In this document: positions 1 through 11,850 of the stretch, one piece after another
Position numbering within the stretch: position 1 is the stretch's first letter
Layout: each line of letters begins with the position of its first letter
Assembly (NCBI GenBank): GCA_023079485.1
Contig: CM041091.1
Coordinates: 32,448,146 to 32,512,145 of the forward strand
Source: Archilochus colubris
Taxonomy: Eukaryota; Chordata; Aves; Apodiformes; Trochilidae
Length of the DNA stretch: 64,000 bases
Direction of reading: 5' to 3'
Position numbers and translations under genes: made by a program
The notes under the pieces: model-generated
What the model saw: the letters and a program-made list of their open reading frames with translations, nothing else
The model's database searches: none
What the model was told of the DNA's origin: nothing

Positions 1-2617
1 GTGTTGGCCACACTCCCAAAAGCAGAGGAATTGCTGAATGGAGAATTGCTTTGGCTGCTTAATCTCAACAACTAGGGATGCTGAACAAACCATCAGAGTC
101 CAGGTTTACTTTTAATTACTGCTCAGAGCATGCTGCTCTAGTAAACAGACACAAAACCCAATTCTTGTTCTTCCTAATATTCTTTTCCCCATACACAACC
201 TGAAACAGATGGCTGAGACAGAGACAGCAAACACAGCCCCACCATGGCATTTTCAGACTCACTTCTCAAGCATAAAAAATCACAAATAATTTATAAAATA
301 TCTACCTCCAACACAACATCCCCCTACAAGCAGCCATGCAGTAATGCTCTGAGGATCAGAGGGGGCTTTTGGCCAACATGAGCTTTCTTGCTTGCTCCAC
401 AGCTCTTGGGGTCTCTGCAAGAAGAAGTCTTGGAGCAAGGGGAGCTCAGTACCCCAATGCTGTGATGCTTTCTGCTCATCAGTGACCACCAAAAAAACAC
501 CACACAGACCAAGTAGAAGCAAGATCTGGGACATCTCTCAGTGTAATTGAGGAAAAGTTGCCAAGCACCAGCAGAACACCATCACTGTTCTCTGAACAGA
601 GCTGGGTGCTGCATGCAAGTCACATTTATCCCCTTTTTGAGGTTGAGCTGAAGAAGCAGTAGAGGCTGATGCTCTCTGAAGAAATAGCTGGATTTAAAGC
701 AGGGAAATACCAGATATATGCAGCAATTCCCCACCTCATCACACATCATCTCCTGCCACTTCACCTTTATGGATAAGTAATCTAAGGCTGCAGAACATCA
801 CATGAACCCCAGCAGATCGAGTGCTTAGGACCTTCCAAAATAGAAATTATCCACTCAAAATAGGAGGACAACATTTTAAGAGTTTCAAATGCTTTCAGTG
901 CCCAGTCTCTGAGCCCACACATGGCATGACACGTGCCCACCATCACCTGCAAACCCCACGAGCCCCCTGTTTGCATCACACCAAGAAACTTCTGCTCTTG
1001 GGCAATCCCTCGGGGTTTCATTCCTCAGCTGAGACAAACATTTCAAAGAGCTTCTGGCCTCCCGAAAGACAAACCTAGAGCCTTTATTAATTCTCTTAGC
1101 AACCAAAAAACACATTTCCCTGTTGTTTGGCCAGTCGTTGCCATCAACATTGCACTGGCAAGAGGAAGGTACAGGAGGGTGCATCCCCGGAGATAAGGAA
1201 GGACTCCTCCAGAGCTGGAAAACCTTTTGCCCACGCTGCCACCTCAGATCCCTGGCATGCCAGAAATAAAATCCCCAAGCCCTGCATCTCACAGAAATCT
1301 CTTTAAGGAATGAGGAGCCAAACATCTGTGAGTTGTCTGAATTAGTGTGAATTTGGCAGACTGAGCTGCAAGCTCGGGTCGCCCCGCAGCCTGCAGATTT
1401 CTTGTTTTCCTCAGGTTCATTAAATACACAACAATCTGCCACCAGAAGATGGTCCCTACGGGCACCTGCTGCCAAGAAGCTGGTTTGGGTAGCCCTGGAG
1501 ATGGGGGAATGTGTGGGGAGCAGAGGGGTCTCCTCCTAATTCAGCAGAGCAAGGAGTGGACAGGCTGCAGCCACCCTGCTTCCACCACTTTCAGCACAGC
1601 AAGGATATTTCCAACCCATCCAAACTGATGTGGCCAAAGCTGGAAGTGATTTTGGGAAGCTTTGAGGGGAGCAGAGCATGGGCCAAGCCAACAGAGATGT
1701 CTCCAAAAGCCAAGGATGTCCTGCAACATCATCCCAGCTGGGTGGGATGAGCACAGGATTATCTGCATGGGGCAGCAGAGCCCTGGGCACAAGGCATCCC
1801 TGATGCTTGGGAAAACCGAGGGATTCCCACCCAGGCTGGCAGCACGTGGAGCTGGGAATGCAGCAAGGGCCTGGGCAACACCAAGCCACGGGCAGAAGGG
1901 TGGGATGCTTGTGATGGGGAAGTGCTGGAGGCTTTGCCTTCCCTCAAAGGAAGTCTTTTGCTGGGAGGAAGAAGGCAAAGCAAACACCCACTCACCGTGT
2001 TTACCCACTGAAATCCCAGCCAAGCAGTGCTGCAACGTGCCCCACAGCCTTTCCACGGAGTCATTCATGGACTTGGCTTTCAGCTGGGGTTTTTAATATT
2101 GGAGGGAGAAGCTGGTGAGGCTGGAATAATACAGAATCTGTTGCCCTAACACACTCACAGCTCCTGCGAGGTGTCAGCAGCACGTAAAGCACAAACCTCG
2201 CACGAGTTCCGCTCCCCCAGTGGCTCCCCCAGGCCCCCCCAGTGAAATATTTCCCCGAAAATCTAGGGTGCAGCTCCCAAGCAAGGAATCCCACCAAGCA
2301 ATCACCCCGATGGAGAAGCAACGGCCACAGAGGATAGTTTTCCCAGCACTGAGATGCTTCACCCCTTGGAGATGCCCAATTCCCAGGCAGCTGGAGCAGG
2401 GTGGGATGAGCCCCACTATGATCTGGCACTGATAAAACCTTGAATTTTGCAGCTTGCCTCAGAGATGAGAGGGGAAAAAAAACAACCAAAACAACCCTAT
2501 CCAGCAGTAAGTGGAAATAAAAACAGTCCTTGCTTTTATTTGGGCTGGCAGAAACACCATCCTGCCCAGACTTCCTCGAGCTCATTTATGACAGTGTGAA
2601 CATGCAGTAAAAGGGGG

Positions 2618-2703
2618 AAAATAAAATAAAATAAAGCAAAACATAAAAAATAAAATAAAATAAAATAAAATAAAATAAAATAAAATAAAATAAAATAAAA
2701 TAA
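2618..2703. repeat. (TAAAA)n pentanucleotide microsatellite
   Basis: About 80 bp of nearly uninterrupted TAAAA units, with the first few units disturbed by GC bases. It could be a decayed poly-A tail or a simple slippage product; no adjoining retroelement was recognised. Confidence 0.9.
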
Positions 2704-4193
2704 GCTGCATTTCTACCCCATGAGCCTCCAGCATCTGGACACTTCATATGTCCCCCTTCTTCCCACCCCACAGGTGAAAATCATGAGAAGAAGGAGATTC
2801 CTCCTTGGAGCTGTGGAAATGGGAAGCCCATCTGACAGAGGGGTTTGTCCTGGTACCAAGTGAGCCATGAAGCCCCCTCCCAAAAAGGCATCCCAAGGAG
2901 AACTGACCTAAATGCTGCCAAAGCTGAGGAAGGGAATCAATCACCCCAGGTATGTTGTCAGAATACAAATAATTGCCCACTACAAACAGGGCAGCAAAAA
3001 TGTCCACCTTCATCACATGGAAAAACACATCTTGCTACACTGGTGAGTGCAGGTATTAATGAATCCTAAAGTTTGTAAATCAAGATGAAAAATAAGGGCA
3101 CCACCTTCAAATGCATGTAAAAATCAGGTTCTGTCAGAAAACAAGATACAGGGATTTTTAAATACATTAAGGACAACAATTCCAACTGACAGCATTGCTC
3201 CAGACTCATGAAAAGCAGCAGGAACATCAGTCATGATGCAGAAAAAGGAAAAATGCTCAATATGTATTTTATCCCCATCAAAAGGAAAAAGTAAAATGAT
3301 ACAGACACATTTGTCAAGAGCAACCCGGAATGATATGAAAGAGCAGGCATTAAATACAGATCTTTCTTAAACAGCAGCTCCAAATAATTTACCCCTTCAA
3401 CTTTTTGTTGTAAATTTGTGCCCAAAAGTCTCCTGAGCCCTCATGGCTGATGCTCCTGGAGGACAGGCATGAACTGGGGTGGGAATCACTTGGGAAACCC
3501 ATGCCTATAAGGGTGATGTTTCAGTCCAAGGATGGAAAAGTCAGGAACCAGGATTAACAACCACCAGAAAAAAGCTCTCACCTCTTCCCAGGGGCTTTGT
3601 GCTGGAGAAAGGGAGCAGTGGGAAGGAAAGCAGACAGAAATGGGTGCAGTTATTGATAAGAACCCAACTGACCCATCTCAAACAGATCTAAACAGAAACC
3701 AGCTCTGCTGGCTTCAGCACCAAGCAGACTTCCACCTCACACCCTGTAATATTTCTGGCAGTCTCTGGGAAGGAAACAGGAAAATCAGAGCTCTGTGACT
3801 CAAGCCTGGCAGACTAAACACAGAAAACAACAACTTGACAACACAGAATGGAGAGAAGCAGCCAGCACAGATTTTTAACTGAGGTGTCAAAATATGCTAC
3901 AAAAAAAGGGATTGCTCCAAAGACAGCCAGCTCGATGGCAGAGACATCCCCAGGCTCCTGCCCTGCTCTCTGGCTTATCAAGGCAAGGGGGATGGAAAAA
4001 TTTGGGCTCTCCAGGAGGAAAAGTGATGGCACTGCCTCTGTCCTCTGCAAATGACAACATCTACGGGCACCTGGAGCCTTCTGCCAGGTCTGATTAAGGT
4101 CTGGAGAAGATTCCAGGAGTAACTGAGGGGCTTGAAGCCATGGGTACAGAGCAAGGATGGGGGAAGGTGGAGAGGTAACTGCTCAGGAACAAC

Positions 4194-4403
4194 CTGGCCT
4201 CCTTCAGAGAGGGAAGGAGATGCCAAGCAGGTCCTTCAGAAAGGGAAGGAGATGCCAGGCAGGTCCTTCAGAGAAGGAAGGAGATGCCAGGCAGGTCCTT
4301 CAGAAGGGGAAGGAGATGCCAGGCAGGTCCTTCAGAAGGGGAAGGAGATGCCAGGCAGGTCCTTCAGAAGGGGAAGGAGATGCCAAGCAATTCCTTCAGA
4401 GGG
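4194..4403. repeat. 32-bp minisatellite, about 6 copies
   Basis: The unit contains GGAGATGCCAGGCAGGTCC followed by TTCAGAAGGG. The ATGCC core recurs at 4220, 4252, 4284, 4316, 4348 and 4380, exactly 32 bp apart. Copies differ by only a few substitutions, so expansion is recent or homogenised. Because 32 is not a multiple of 3, the array is read through in all three forward frames without a stop, which explains three overlapping open frames here that are not genes. Confidence 0.95.
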
Positions 4404-6750
4404 AGCAGACCATTCCAGCACTGCAGGAAATCAGAACTATGCAGACTCAGAGTAAGGATAAAGTGTATTTTTTTTTATCCGGAGCAGCATGGACAATAAT
4501 CATTGCAATAAACGAACAGCAGTGGGTTCTCAAGCCTCGCTGCCTTTTTACCTCTGCACTAGATGGTTTTTCTAAAAGGTGAGCTCCAGCAAGAATGAAT
4601 TCAGAAAATGACTAAAACCAGTGATCCACAGAGCAGAGAGCTGCTGCACTCCCGTATCCCTGTGTCCCAGCCTGGTCCCCAGGGTGGCTTGTGCAAGGAC
4701 AAGGAAAGAGGGCTGGGAAGCAACCTCTCTGCTGAGCAGGCTCTTCTTCCAGCTCTAACTGGAACCCCTTTTCAACCTGGTATATCATGGGAGCACAAAG
4801 AGACTGGCACAGGGAGGGCATCGACAGCATGATCCAGCACACTGGAGACTTGTTTGTTTGGGGTTTTTTTGGTTAAATATAGAATCCTTAACAATTCACC
4901 TGAAACCTCCACAGGAAAAGTAATCTACCAACAACATAAACCATGTGCAGCTGAAAATGGGGCTGAGAGTTTCTAAATGAAGCCATCAGTGACTGTAGAT
5001 CTTCATTAACCACCATGCTTTCGCTCTGAGGAGTACCATCCATTGCATCCTATTTCAATTATAACACAACTGATAGCCCAATAAAGAAATAATCCTTTTC
5101 TGAATTAACAGAGAGGCTACAAGCCCAAATGTGGATATTTTTAATGCTTTATCTTCGTAATTGTAACAGATGAGCTTCAGCTTTGCCACACAACTGTAGC
5201 TTTTGGCATCTCTTTAGCTGTATTAAAACCTGTCCTTTCCAAAAATATTATACAATATTAATTTGTAACAGCTAGGGCAAAACGTGTGCCATAACAGAAT
5301 GAATAATGTTACATACTTGAAGTCATTTTACAACAACAACTATCACCCAGCACACCAGGAGATTATTTGCCATAACATTAAGGTAAACTCCCAACTACCA
5401 AACTCTGACTTGTTGTGACTTCCCCATACCACTTGAAACAAGAAATTTCTACCCTGACCCAGCCTCTCTGAGCTGCCAGGCTGTCCTGGACAGGACAAAA
5501 CCACTCATCTTCAGTGACACCTTTTTCCTACTAGAAATTCCTACATTTTCCTACATTTCCCAGAGGTGCAGAAGAGTGATGGCAGCGGATGCACAACTGG
5601 GGCAACTGAGGCAGAGGATCAGAGCATCAGAGCCTTGTCTTGGGTCACTGTGAGAGCTGCCACAAGGGACAAGGACAAAGAGAAAGGAATTTCCTAAATG
5701 CAAAGATGGCCTTTAACTCATCCCTGGGAAGATGTTGAGTTTAGGAGCAGAATGAGGGATGTGTTACCCCAAGCCCCCTAATCCAGACCAAAGCAAGTTG
5801 CTGGTGCACCTCAAGAGCAGCAGAATTCTGCTCCATCACCCCCCCCAAGCTCTGCTCCTCTTCTGCCATCAAAAGGATTTTTGATCCTTCCTTTTGAGGG
5901 GCAGCTTTGAGCAAAGAGAGGGAGAGGAGAGCAGGTTTTCCAGCTGCTGGATCACAGTTTGCCAGACTGCATTTTTTACAACCCCCAGGATATGTAATGA
6001 GACCTAAGCACAAAACAGCCACAAAGCAGAATTCTTCTTTCACTACAGTCCCATACCCACTGCACAGCCCAAGCCCTGAACTTTGGCTGCTGGAAGCAAA
6101 AGCTAGAGCCAGGATCCACAAATACAGGGAATGATACAGCCCAAGGGATGCTTCAGATGGACTTCAGAAGAATGACACCAATGATGCTGCTATATTTAAT
6201 CCTCTAAAAGCAAAAACCACGACCAAGTCTCCCTGGGGCAATTTTTTAGGGGGAGAAATACAGAAACTCAATGCACCAGAACAGATTTTTTTACACTCAC
6301 TCAACCAATTTTTAAAATATTGCTCAAATATGGTGATTCCACAGCCAAACTCTCCTGGGTACCCCCCCCCCCCCGCTTGTATGGGGACATGGGGACCACA
6401 GGTTGTGGTGCCACAAGCAGCCATGCTTCATGCAGGCTTTGGGGCTCCTCCAGATCAGTCCAACACACTTTCCTTATTTTTTTTTTTTTTTGTGCATTTC
6501 AGCAAAAAACTCCTACCATATCAAATCTTATTTACCCTCCACAGCCTGTGTTAGATTCAGAAGATGAGATATCTAACATTTCAAACACATAAATGCTTCC
6601 TAACTCATGGATCAACCAACCTGAAGCCAGGGGAAATTCTGGCTCTAAATTAGTTGCCTGCTGACCATTTTATTTTTAATTTTTAACACCCACTTCACCT
6701 CTTGATAACAAAAGGCATCCCCAGCCCGTGCTCCCAGAGCTTGGCAGGTC

Positions 6751-6820
6751 TTAAGGAATAAACTCTTCCCTGAGAGTTTGTTGTCACTCTTGAGGAATAA
6801 GCTCTTCCCTGGGAGTTTTT
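6751..6820. repeat. Short tandem duplication, about 38-bp period
   Basis: AAGGAATAAACTCTTCCCTG at 6752 is repeated with few changes as AGGAATAAGCTCTTCCCTG near 6793, each followed by a GAGAGTTTG or GGGAGTTTT block. It is a simple two-copy local duplication with no visible function. Confidence 0.75.
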
Positions 6821-8329
6821 TTGGTCGCTCTAAAGGCAGCCAACTCATAAAAGTTTGGAAAAACCAACCAGGCTGAGGATGTGCTCCCTGGTTCACTGTA
6901 CCACAGCCACGTTCTGCACTGCTGCCCTCAGCACACAGCTGGGTCACAAGGAGCCGGGCTGGGGACACAGAGTGGGACCTTGGAAAAGTCCTTTTTTATC
7001 ATTCCAACACTGCTCATAGAGATCCTTGAAGGCAGAACCAGAGCTCCAGGGCTGCTGCTGTCCTGCCTGCTTTTGAGGAATTTACAGGAGGTCTCATCTC
7101 TGAAGGGAGCAGTGGCACTCGTGTCACACAGTGATGGGGAGAGGGCTGGGGTTCCCCAGGTGGGAACAACCCAGCAGGGAAGAAGCAGGGTGGAAAATTC
7201 CCTTCTCTTCACTGGGTTAGTTTATATTTAGCTCTCTGGAGAGCAGACGTGCTGGAGTAGCTGTTGGTTTTGGTGATATTTTTGCACAGCCCCTCAGGGT
7301 ACCCTGCCATGTGCTGGGGGAGGCTGCCAAGAGCTGGCTCTTGCCACCTGGCTTCCCCACCTCCTCAGACCAGGCTCATGAAACCTCCCAGAGTCACAGC
7401 CCTCTGCTACCCATCAGACACCAGGGTGTTGGGGTTTTTTTTTGTTCTGTTTCCCTGAGTCAGCAGGCTTGCTTCCTCTTCTTCCTCCTTCCCATTTTGG
7501 GAGAGAAAGGAGAAAAAAAAAAAAGAAAGAACTTAAAAAAAGACAGCCACAAAGCTGAAGGAGCTATAAAGGAGCAACATTACCAGCTCATCTACTGGCG
7601 TTGTCCCCCAGAGCCAGGGGAATAAACCATGGGCTTGTCTTTCTGGAGGTATTTTCAACTATTTCAACCCTAGTTTTGATGAGGGCAGACCTGATGCAAA
7701 GGCTCTGCTTGCCTCTCCCTCCCCTGGGATGTGGGAAGCAGAGCAGAGCCCTTCCAGCTGAGCTCTCCAAAGAGCCCTGAGCATCTCTGGCTCCTTGCCC
7801 TGCCCCAGCCCGTTGGTCCAAAGTCTGCTCTGCCACAAATGAATGTTCATTGGAACTATTTCCCAGCAAAATCATTCTACAGACAGCATGATATGGGAGA
7901 ATAAAACCAAAATCGGCCCCTTCAACCTAGGGTGTCCACTTTTCCACCTGGGATTTTACAAGGGAAGCACAAACTACCTCCATCCCAATGGAGATCAAGA
8001 AGAGAAACTGTACAAAATCTCAAGAAAGAAAGCAAAAAAAAAAAAAGGAAGAACAGCCTCAAACCACACAGCTGTCATTTGAGAAATCAGAAGTCAACCA
8101 GTAACAATAAAACAGACAAATTGGATAAACCTCATCCCTCCTTCACACCCCTTCAGGACATGGTCCTTTGTGCCTGTTCTGCTCAGAAATACAGATGTTT
8201 CATCAAAAAGCTGCATGTCTCTTTTTGCCTAAGCCTTTGCTCAAAGTGAAGCAAACCTTTGATAGTAAAAAATAAAATTTATTAGACACAATCAGCTGAA
8301 GCAGACTTGGGGATTTCTATCGTTTCCCT

Positions 8330-8358
8330 ATTTGCATGTGTGCATATTGATGCACATG
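8330..8358. promoter_or_regulatory. Octamer motif plus imperfect palindrome
   Basis: ATTTGCAT (8330-8337) is a perfect POU/octamer site read on the minus strand. It overlaps an inverted repeat whose arms are CATGTGTGCA (8335-8344) and TGCACATG (8351-8358). The surrounding 8.23-8.43 kb is AT-rich and has none of the repeat signatures seen elsewhere, as expected of a distal element. Function is inferred only from motifs. Confidence 0.3.
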
Positions 8359-9662
8359 TATTTATTTATGCAGCTATCCATAAGTGAAAATCAGCTGGCT
8401 CTGTCCCACAGTCTGCTTGATCTCCATATATAAGAACCTGGATCCCATCCACAGAAATCAATTATCTCCTGAATTGATTTGCCCTGCTTTTCCATGCAAA
8501 GTTTCGGATGCAACATCCTGAGCTCTTACTGCTCTTCCTCCCCAAGACCCATCTGCTCTGTACAACTGAAGATGTTCTTGGAGACCTTGGCCCTCTGCAG
8601 AACTGGAAGTCACAGAAATTTCCCTCCCTCCTCCAGGTTTAACCTGGAAGTGAGAAGGTCTGGATCCAGGAATTCTGCTGTGAAACCACTGGCACCCGTG
8701 GCCATGATCCACGGGGCTGTGCTCCATGAGGAGTCCTTCCCTCCTTTGAAGTGGAGAGAAGGGAACAATTCCACAGCACAAAGTTTGGGTTGGCTTTTTT
8801 TTTCTGCTGGGGTTTTTCCTCCCCCTTCTGAAAGAGGCTGTGTCCTTCCCTGGGAAAAATGCCCCCAACATAGGGTGAACAGCCCTAATCCTGCACCCCT
8901 GAGCTGGGGTCTAACACACCCACCACCACAAGCATCCTCAGGCTCTGGAAGACTTTTAAAACCAAAGAAATAAATCAGAAGCTCTCTTCAAACCTACAGT
9001 GAGCCACAACCACTCTGAAATCCAGGTGTTTTTTTTTTCTTACCATCCCTCTAATTAATCTGCTTCGTGACCCACCCCAAATATTTTCTCTAGAAACATT
9101 ATCTACATTGTTTGGAGGCTCCTTTTAGTTCTTTTTTCCCCAGCCCTCAGCCAAGCCCTGGTAAATATTTCTGCCTGCATCAGAGGCAGGCTGGGGGAAT
9201 CTGTTCTTTGTGATCATGGGAGGGAAGGCAGCAGCAGCAGCTGCCTGGCAGAGCCACCCAGTATTGGTGAGAGAGGGGCAGAGACACTCACAACCTTCCC
9301 TGGTTTTTTACAGCAGTATCAGGAGATGCTGCTCCCCACCTCCACAGTTTGCAAGCAGGGTTGGTGGGGTTTTTTTTGTTTGTTTGTTTTTTTGTTTTTA
9401 ATCCGTCAAAAATAGTCTTTTACTGCACTTCGAGGCTTCAAAAGGAAAATATGCACATCTGGTTTCAATCGCCAGCTGAAGTTTGGTCTATCAGCCTATT
9501 TCATAACAAATTATGCTTACTTTTCACTCCAGAGGATTTCCTAAGGAGGTGGAAAAGGGGGGGTGGGGGGTGTGCTGCCAAGGTACACCAGCATCTGTGG
9601 AGACCACACGGCAGAGAGAGACAGAGGCACGACCCCGGGGACACCCTTCTTGAGGGAAAACC

Positions 9663-9668
9663 TTTATT
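9663..9668 (-). terminator. Minus-strand AATAAA about 1 kb inside the presumed first intron
   Basis: The plus strand reads TTTATT, so the minus strand reads AATAAA. Within about 60 nt on the minus strand come GTGTCC, TGCCTCTGTC and CGTGTGGTC, a plausible GU-rich downstream element. If used, it would end a short promoter-proximal transcript from the 10.7-11 kb CpG island. Confidence 0.35.
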
Positions 9669-10355
9669 GATCAAAAACCTTTGTGTACATCTCTAGGTGA
9701 AACCCTCCCGAACCGGACACCTTGAACGGCAACGAGTGGAGGGAGGAGACTCAAAAGACTTCCCAGGAGGGCTCTGCTTGCCAGGGTACTTTGCACAGTG
9801 AGAAGTTTCACTGGAAAATCCACCCCCCCACACGACCCCCGGGGGTCCTCACTCAGCACCGTGAGCTACCTCGGACATGCCAGGCGTGAAACCCTGGCAG
9901 GGACACCCCGGGTGGCACGAGTGACAGTCCCAGACGGGCTGGAAAGCATCTCTGCAGGGGATGCTCAACCACATCCACTGCTCCCCCGGGATGCAACCCT
10001 CAAAACCCCGGGGAGTTTTGTACCGATCTAAGTTTCAGCCCCGTCAAACATCACTCCCGGCCCGGAGGCAGGGGAGGAAAGCACGTGTTGATCCGTTCGG
10101 AGGAAGAAATTACCGAGGCGAGGGCAGAGAAAGCTGAGCGGGGGGAGAAGAAACCTCGCTCACCCCGCACGCTAAACTTCGGGCAGGCGACCCGAACCCA
10201 TCCCCAAGTGGTTTTTCTCCCGGGACAAGAACTCAGCATCCCCGCACACAGCCCAAGAGCCATCCCGGCTGCACCTCCGGAGCCTGGAAGCCGAACCGAG
10301 CCCCGACACCGCTCCCGGCGGCACCAAGGCAGAACCCCGAGGTGTGTGTGGCAGC

Positions 10356-10545
10356 TTTTGGGGGGATGCCAGCCTTGGGGGGTGCTGGGGAGCCTTTCAG
10401 GGGATGCCAACCTTCCGGGGGTGGGGGGGATGCCAGCTTTCCATGCTTGGGGGGGATAAACCAGCCTTCCATGGGGGATACGCCAGGCTTCGGGGGGATG
10501 CAGCCTTGGCAGGGAAGAGATGCCAGGCTGCCGGGATGGGGTGGA
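10356..10545. repeat. G-rich degenerate minisatellite in the CpG island
   Basis: Variants of GGGGGGATGCCAGCCTT recur about every 25-40 bp, for example near 10360, 10400, 10427, 10450, 10473 and 10494. Each is led by a run of four to seven G. More than eight G-runs of at least four lie within 190 bp on the plus strand, giving very high G-quadruplex potential. Spacing is irregular, so this is an old or degenerate array. Confidence 0.8.
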
Positions 10546-10647
10546 GGGACCACCGTAACCCCTCCGCTTCCCCCCCATCCCCTGGGCTGGGCGAACCGCC
10601 GCCCTTTGTCCGCCGTCCCTTTTTCCCGAGGACGGCACAAGGGGATC

Positions 10648-10712
10648 TTTACACACTTACACACACGCACAGTCACACACAGTCACACAGATACAGTCAC
10701 ACACACAGACAC
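10648..10712. repeat. (CA)n-rich microsatellite beside a splice donor
   Basis: Interrupted CA repeats on the plus strand give GU repeats in a minus-strand transcript. They begin about 9 nt downstream of the minus-strand GTAAGA donor at 10721-10726. Confidence 0.9.
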
Positions 10713-10726
10713 TTCCCGGCTCTTAC

Positions 10727-10960
10727 CGTGGTGGTGGTGGTGGCGGCGGCGCGGCCCGGCCGGGCCGGCTGTGGGCTCCGCTCCGAGCCGCGCAACCTCC
10801 GCCGCCGCCGCCGCCGTGGTGCGGGCGGGGCGGTCGGAGGGAAGGAGGGAGGAGGAAATGCGTTTGTCACTTCCTGAGCGGGGCTGGAGGGAGGACGGGC
10901 CCCGCACCGCACCTGCGGAGCCTCCGCCCCGCGGAGGGAGGTGGCGGAGGGGACCCGCGC
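10727..10960 (-). other. Putative noncoding first exon (FAM53B-like position)
   Basis: Read on the minus strand, a (CCG)n(CCA)n tract runs directly into CCACG followed by GTAAGAG, a near-consensus 5' splice site with the last exonic base at 10727. The upstream boundary (transcription start) cannot be read from sequence; 10960 is only the approximate CpG-rich limit. The exon has no convincing coding frame, which suits a 5' UTR exon. The FAM53B assignment rests on gene order alone. An unrelated promoter-associated transcript is the alternative. Confidence 0.35.
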
Positions 10961-11429
10961 AACGGAGGGGTGAGGATAAGGGGAGGTGAGGAGGTGAGGA
11001 GGCTGCATCCAACCCCGACCTGTGCGGGCATCCCCAGGGTTCAACATCGCACATAAAAGGGCGAGGAGGGGAAGGGGAGGGTGGGGAAATTATAAATTAA
11101 AAAAATTAAAAGAAAAAAGCTCGAGTCTGGGCACATGGGTGTTGACTGAGGGGGCTCCAAGGGGCAGCACCCCCTCCTCCTGCCACGGCTCCTCCTTCCC
11201 CAGCCCGAGGGTGACTCCTGGTGGCATATCCACCCGCCCCGGGTATTCCTCAAGTGTTAAAGAGACGCTGACAGACGCTGTGCTGGTGGGATTAGGGGCA
11301 AAAGAAAAAGAAAATTCCACTTCTTCGTTTTCCTGCGTTTTCCCCCTATTTGGTGAAGGGGCATTTGGTGGGATGCATGCTGCCAGGCTGAAGGTGGCCA
11401 TGGGTGTTTCAAAGTCACATCTGTGTGGC

Positions 11430-11850
11430 TTCATCTAAGGAAAGAAGGGCCACGGAGCTGGGGAAGGGTCTGGAGGACAAATCTGCTGAGGAACCTGGGG
11501 GTGTTCAGGCTGGAGAAAAGGTGGGTGAGAGGAGACCTTCATGCTCACTACAGCTACCTCAAAGGAGGTTGGGTGGTCTCTTCTTCCAAGTAACGAGCTA
11601 GAACAAGAGGAAATGACCTCAAGTCATGCCCAGGGAGGTTGAGATTGGATATTAGGAACAATTTCTTCACCAAAAAGGGTTGTCAGGCTCTGTCCCAGGC
11701 TGCCCAGGGCAGTGGTAGAGTCCCCATCCCTGGAGGGATCTCAAAGCTGTGGAGATGCTGAGGGACATGGGGCAGTGGTGGCCCTGGCACTGTTGGGCTA
11801 ATGGTTGGACTTGGTGCTCTTAAAGGTCTTTTCCAACCTAAACAACTGGT
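11430..11850 (+). mobile_element. Old CR1 LINE 3' fragment
   Basis: Diverged but clear CR1 3' end. It contains CTGAGGAACCTGGGGGTGTT, then GGAGAAAAGGTGGGTGAGAG, a GATTGGATATTAGGAACAAT block, GGCTGCCCAGGGCAGTGGT, and the terminal GGTTGGACTTGGTGCTCTTA stretch ending in TTCCAACC. It is 5'-truncated, as is usual for CR1, and clearly older than the copies at 13.2, 21.1, 23.8, 38.1 and 62.7 kb. Confidence 0.85.

Larger units (their letters stand above)
1..9600. other. Gene-free stretch, probably intron 1 of FAM53B
   Basis: No exon with a recognisable protein family was found on either strand. The longer open frames (for example 885-1475 and 2061-2585, minus) resemble no family I know, lack splice or start context and have no repeats of protein character. 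The stretch holds simple repeats and a 32-bp minisatellite, listed separately, and otherwise unique-looking AT-rich sequence. By conserved vertebrate gene order, the minus-strand gene left of EEF1AKMT2 is FAM53B, so this is most simply its large first intron. That is inference from synteny, not from coding sequence. Confidence 0.4.
9640..11050 (-). promoter_or_regulatory. CpG island, likely FAM53B promoter region
   Basis: CpG dinucleotides rise sharply from about 9.68 kb and peak at 10.73-10.95 kb, with GC-box-like runs and (CCG)n tracts; the flanks are CpG-poor. A strong minus-strand splice donor inside the island (10721-10726) favours leftward transcription. Vertebrate gene order places the 5' end of FAM53B immediately beyond the 3' end of EEF1AKMT2 on the same strand, which fits. 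No protein-coding part of FAM53B lies in the window, so the assignment is inference. Confidence 0.55.

Noticed and set aside
885..1475. 196-codon open frame, minus strand
   Set aside because: No recognised family, no signal or domain, and shadow frames are open alongside it. Its length alone is not enough in GC-balanced vertebrate DNA. Conservation in other birds would reopen the question.
2061..2585. 174-codon open frame, minus strand
   Set aside because: Composition looks like translated noncoding sequence; no splice sites or homology recognised.
10342..10989. 215-codon open frame, plus strand
   Set aside because: Produced by the G-rich minisatellite, CA repeat and CpG island, where stops are rare by composition.
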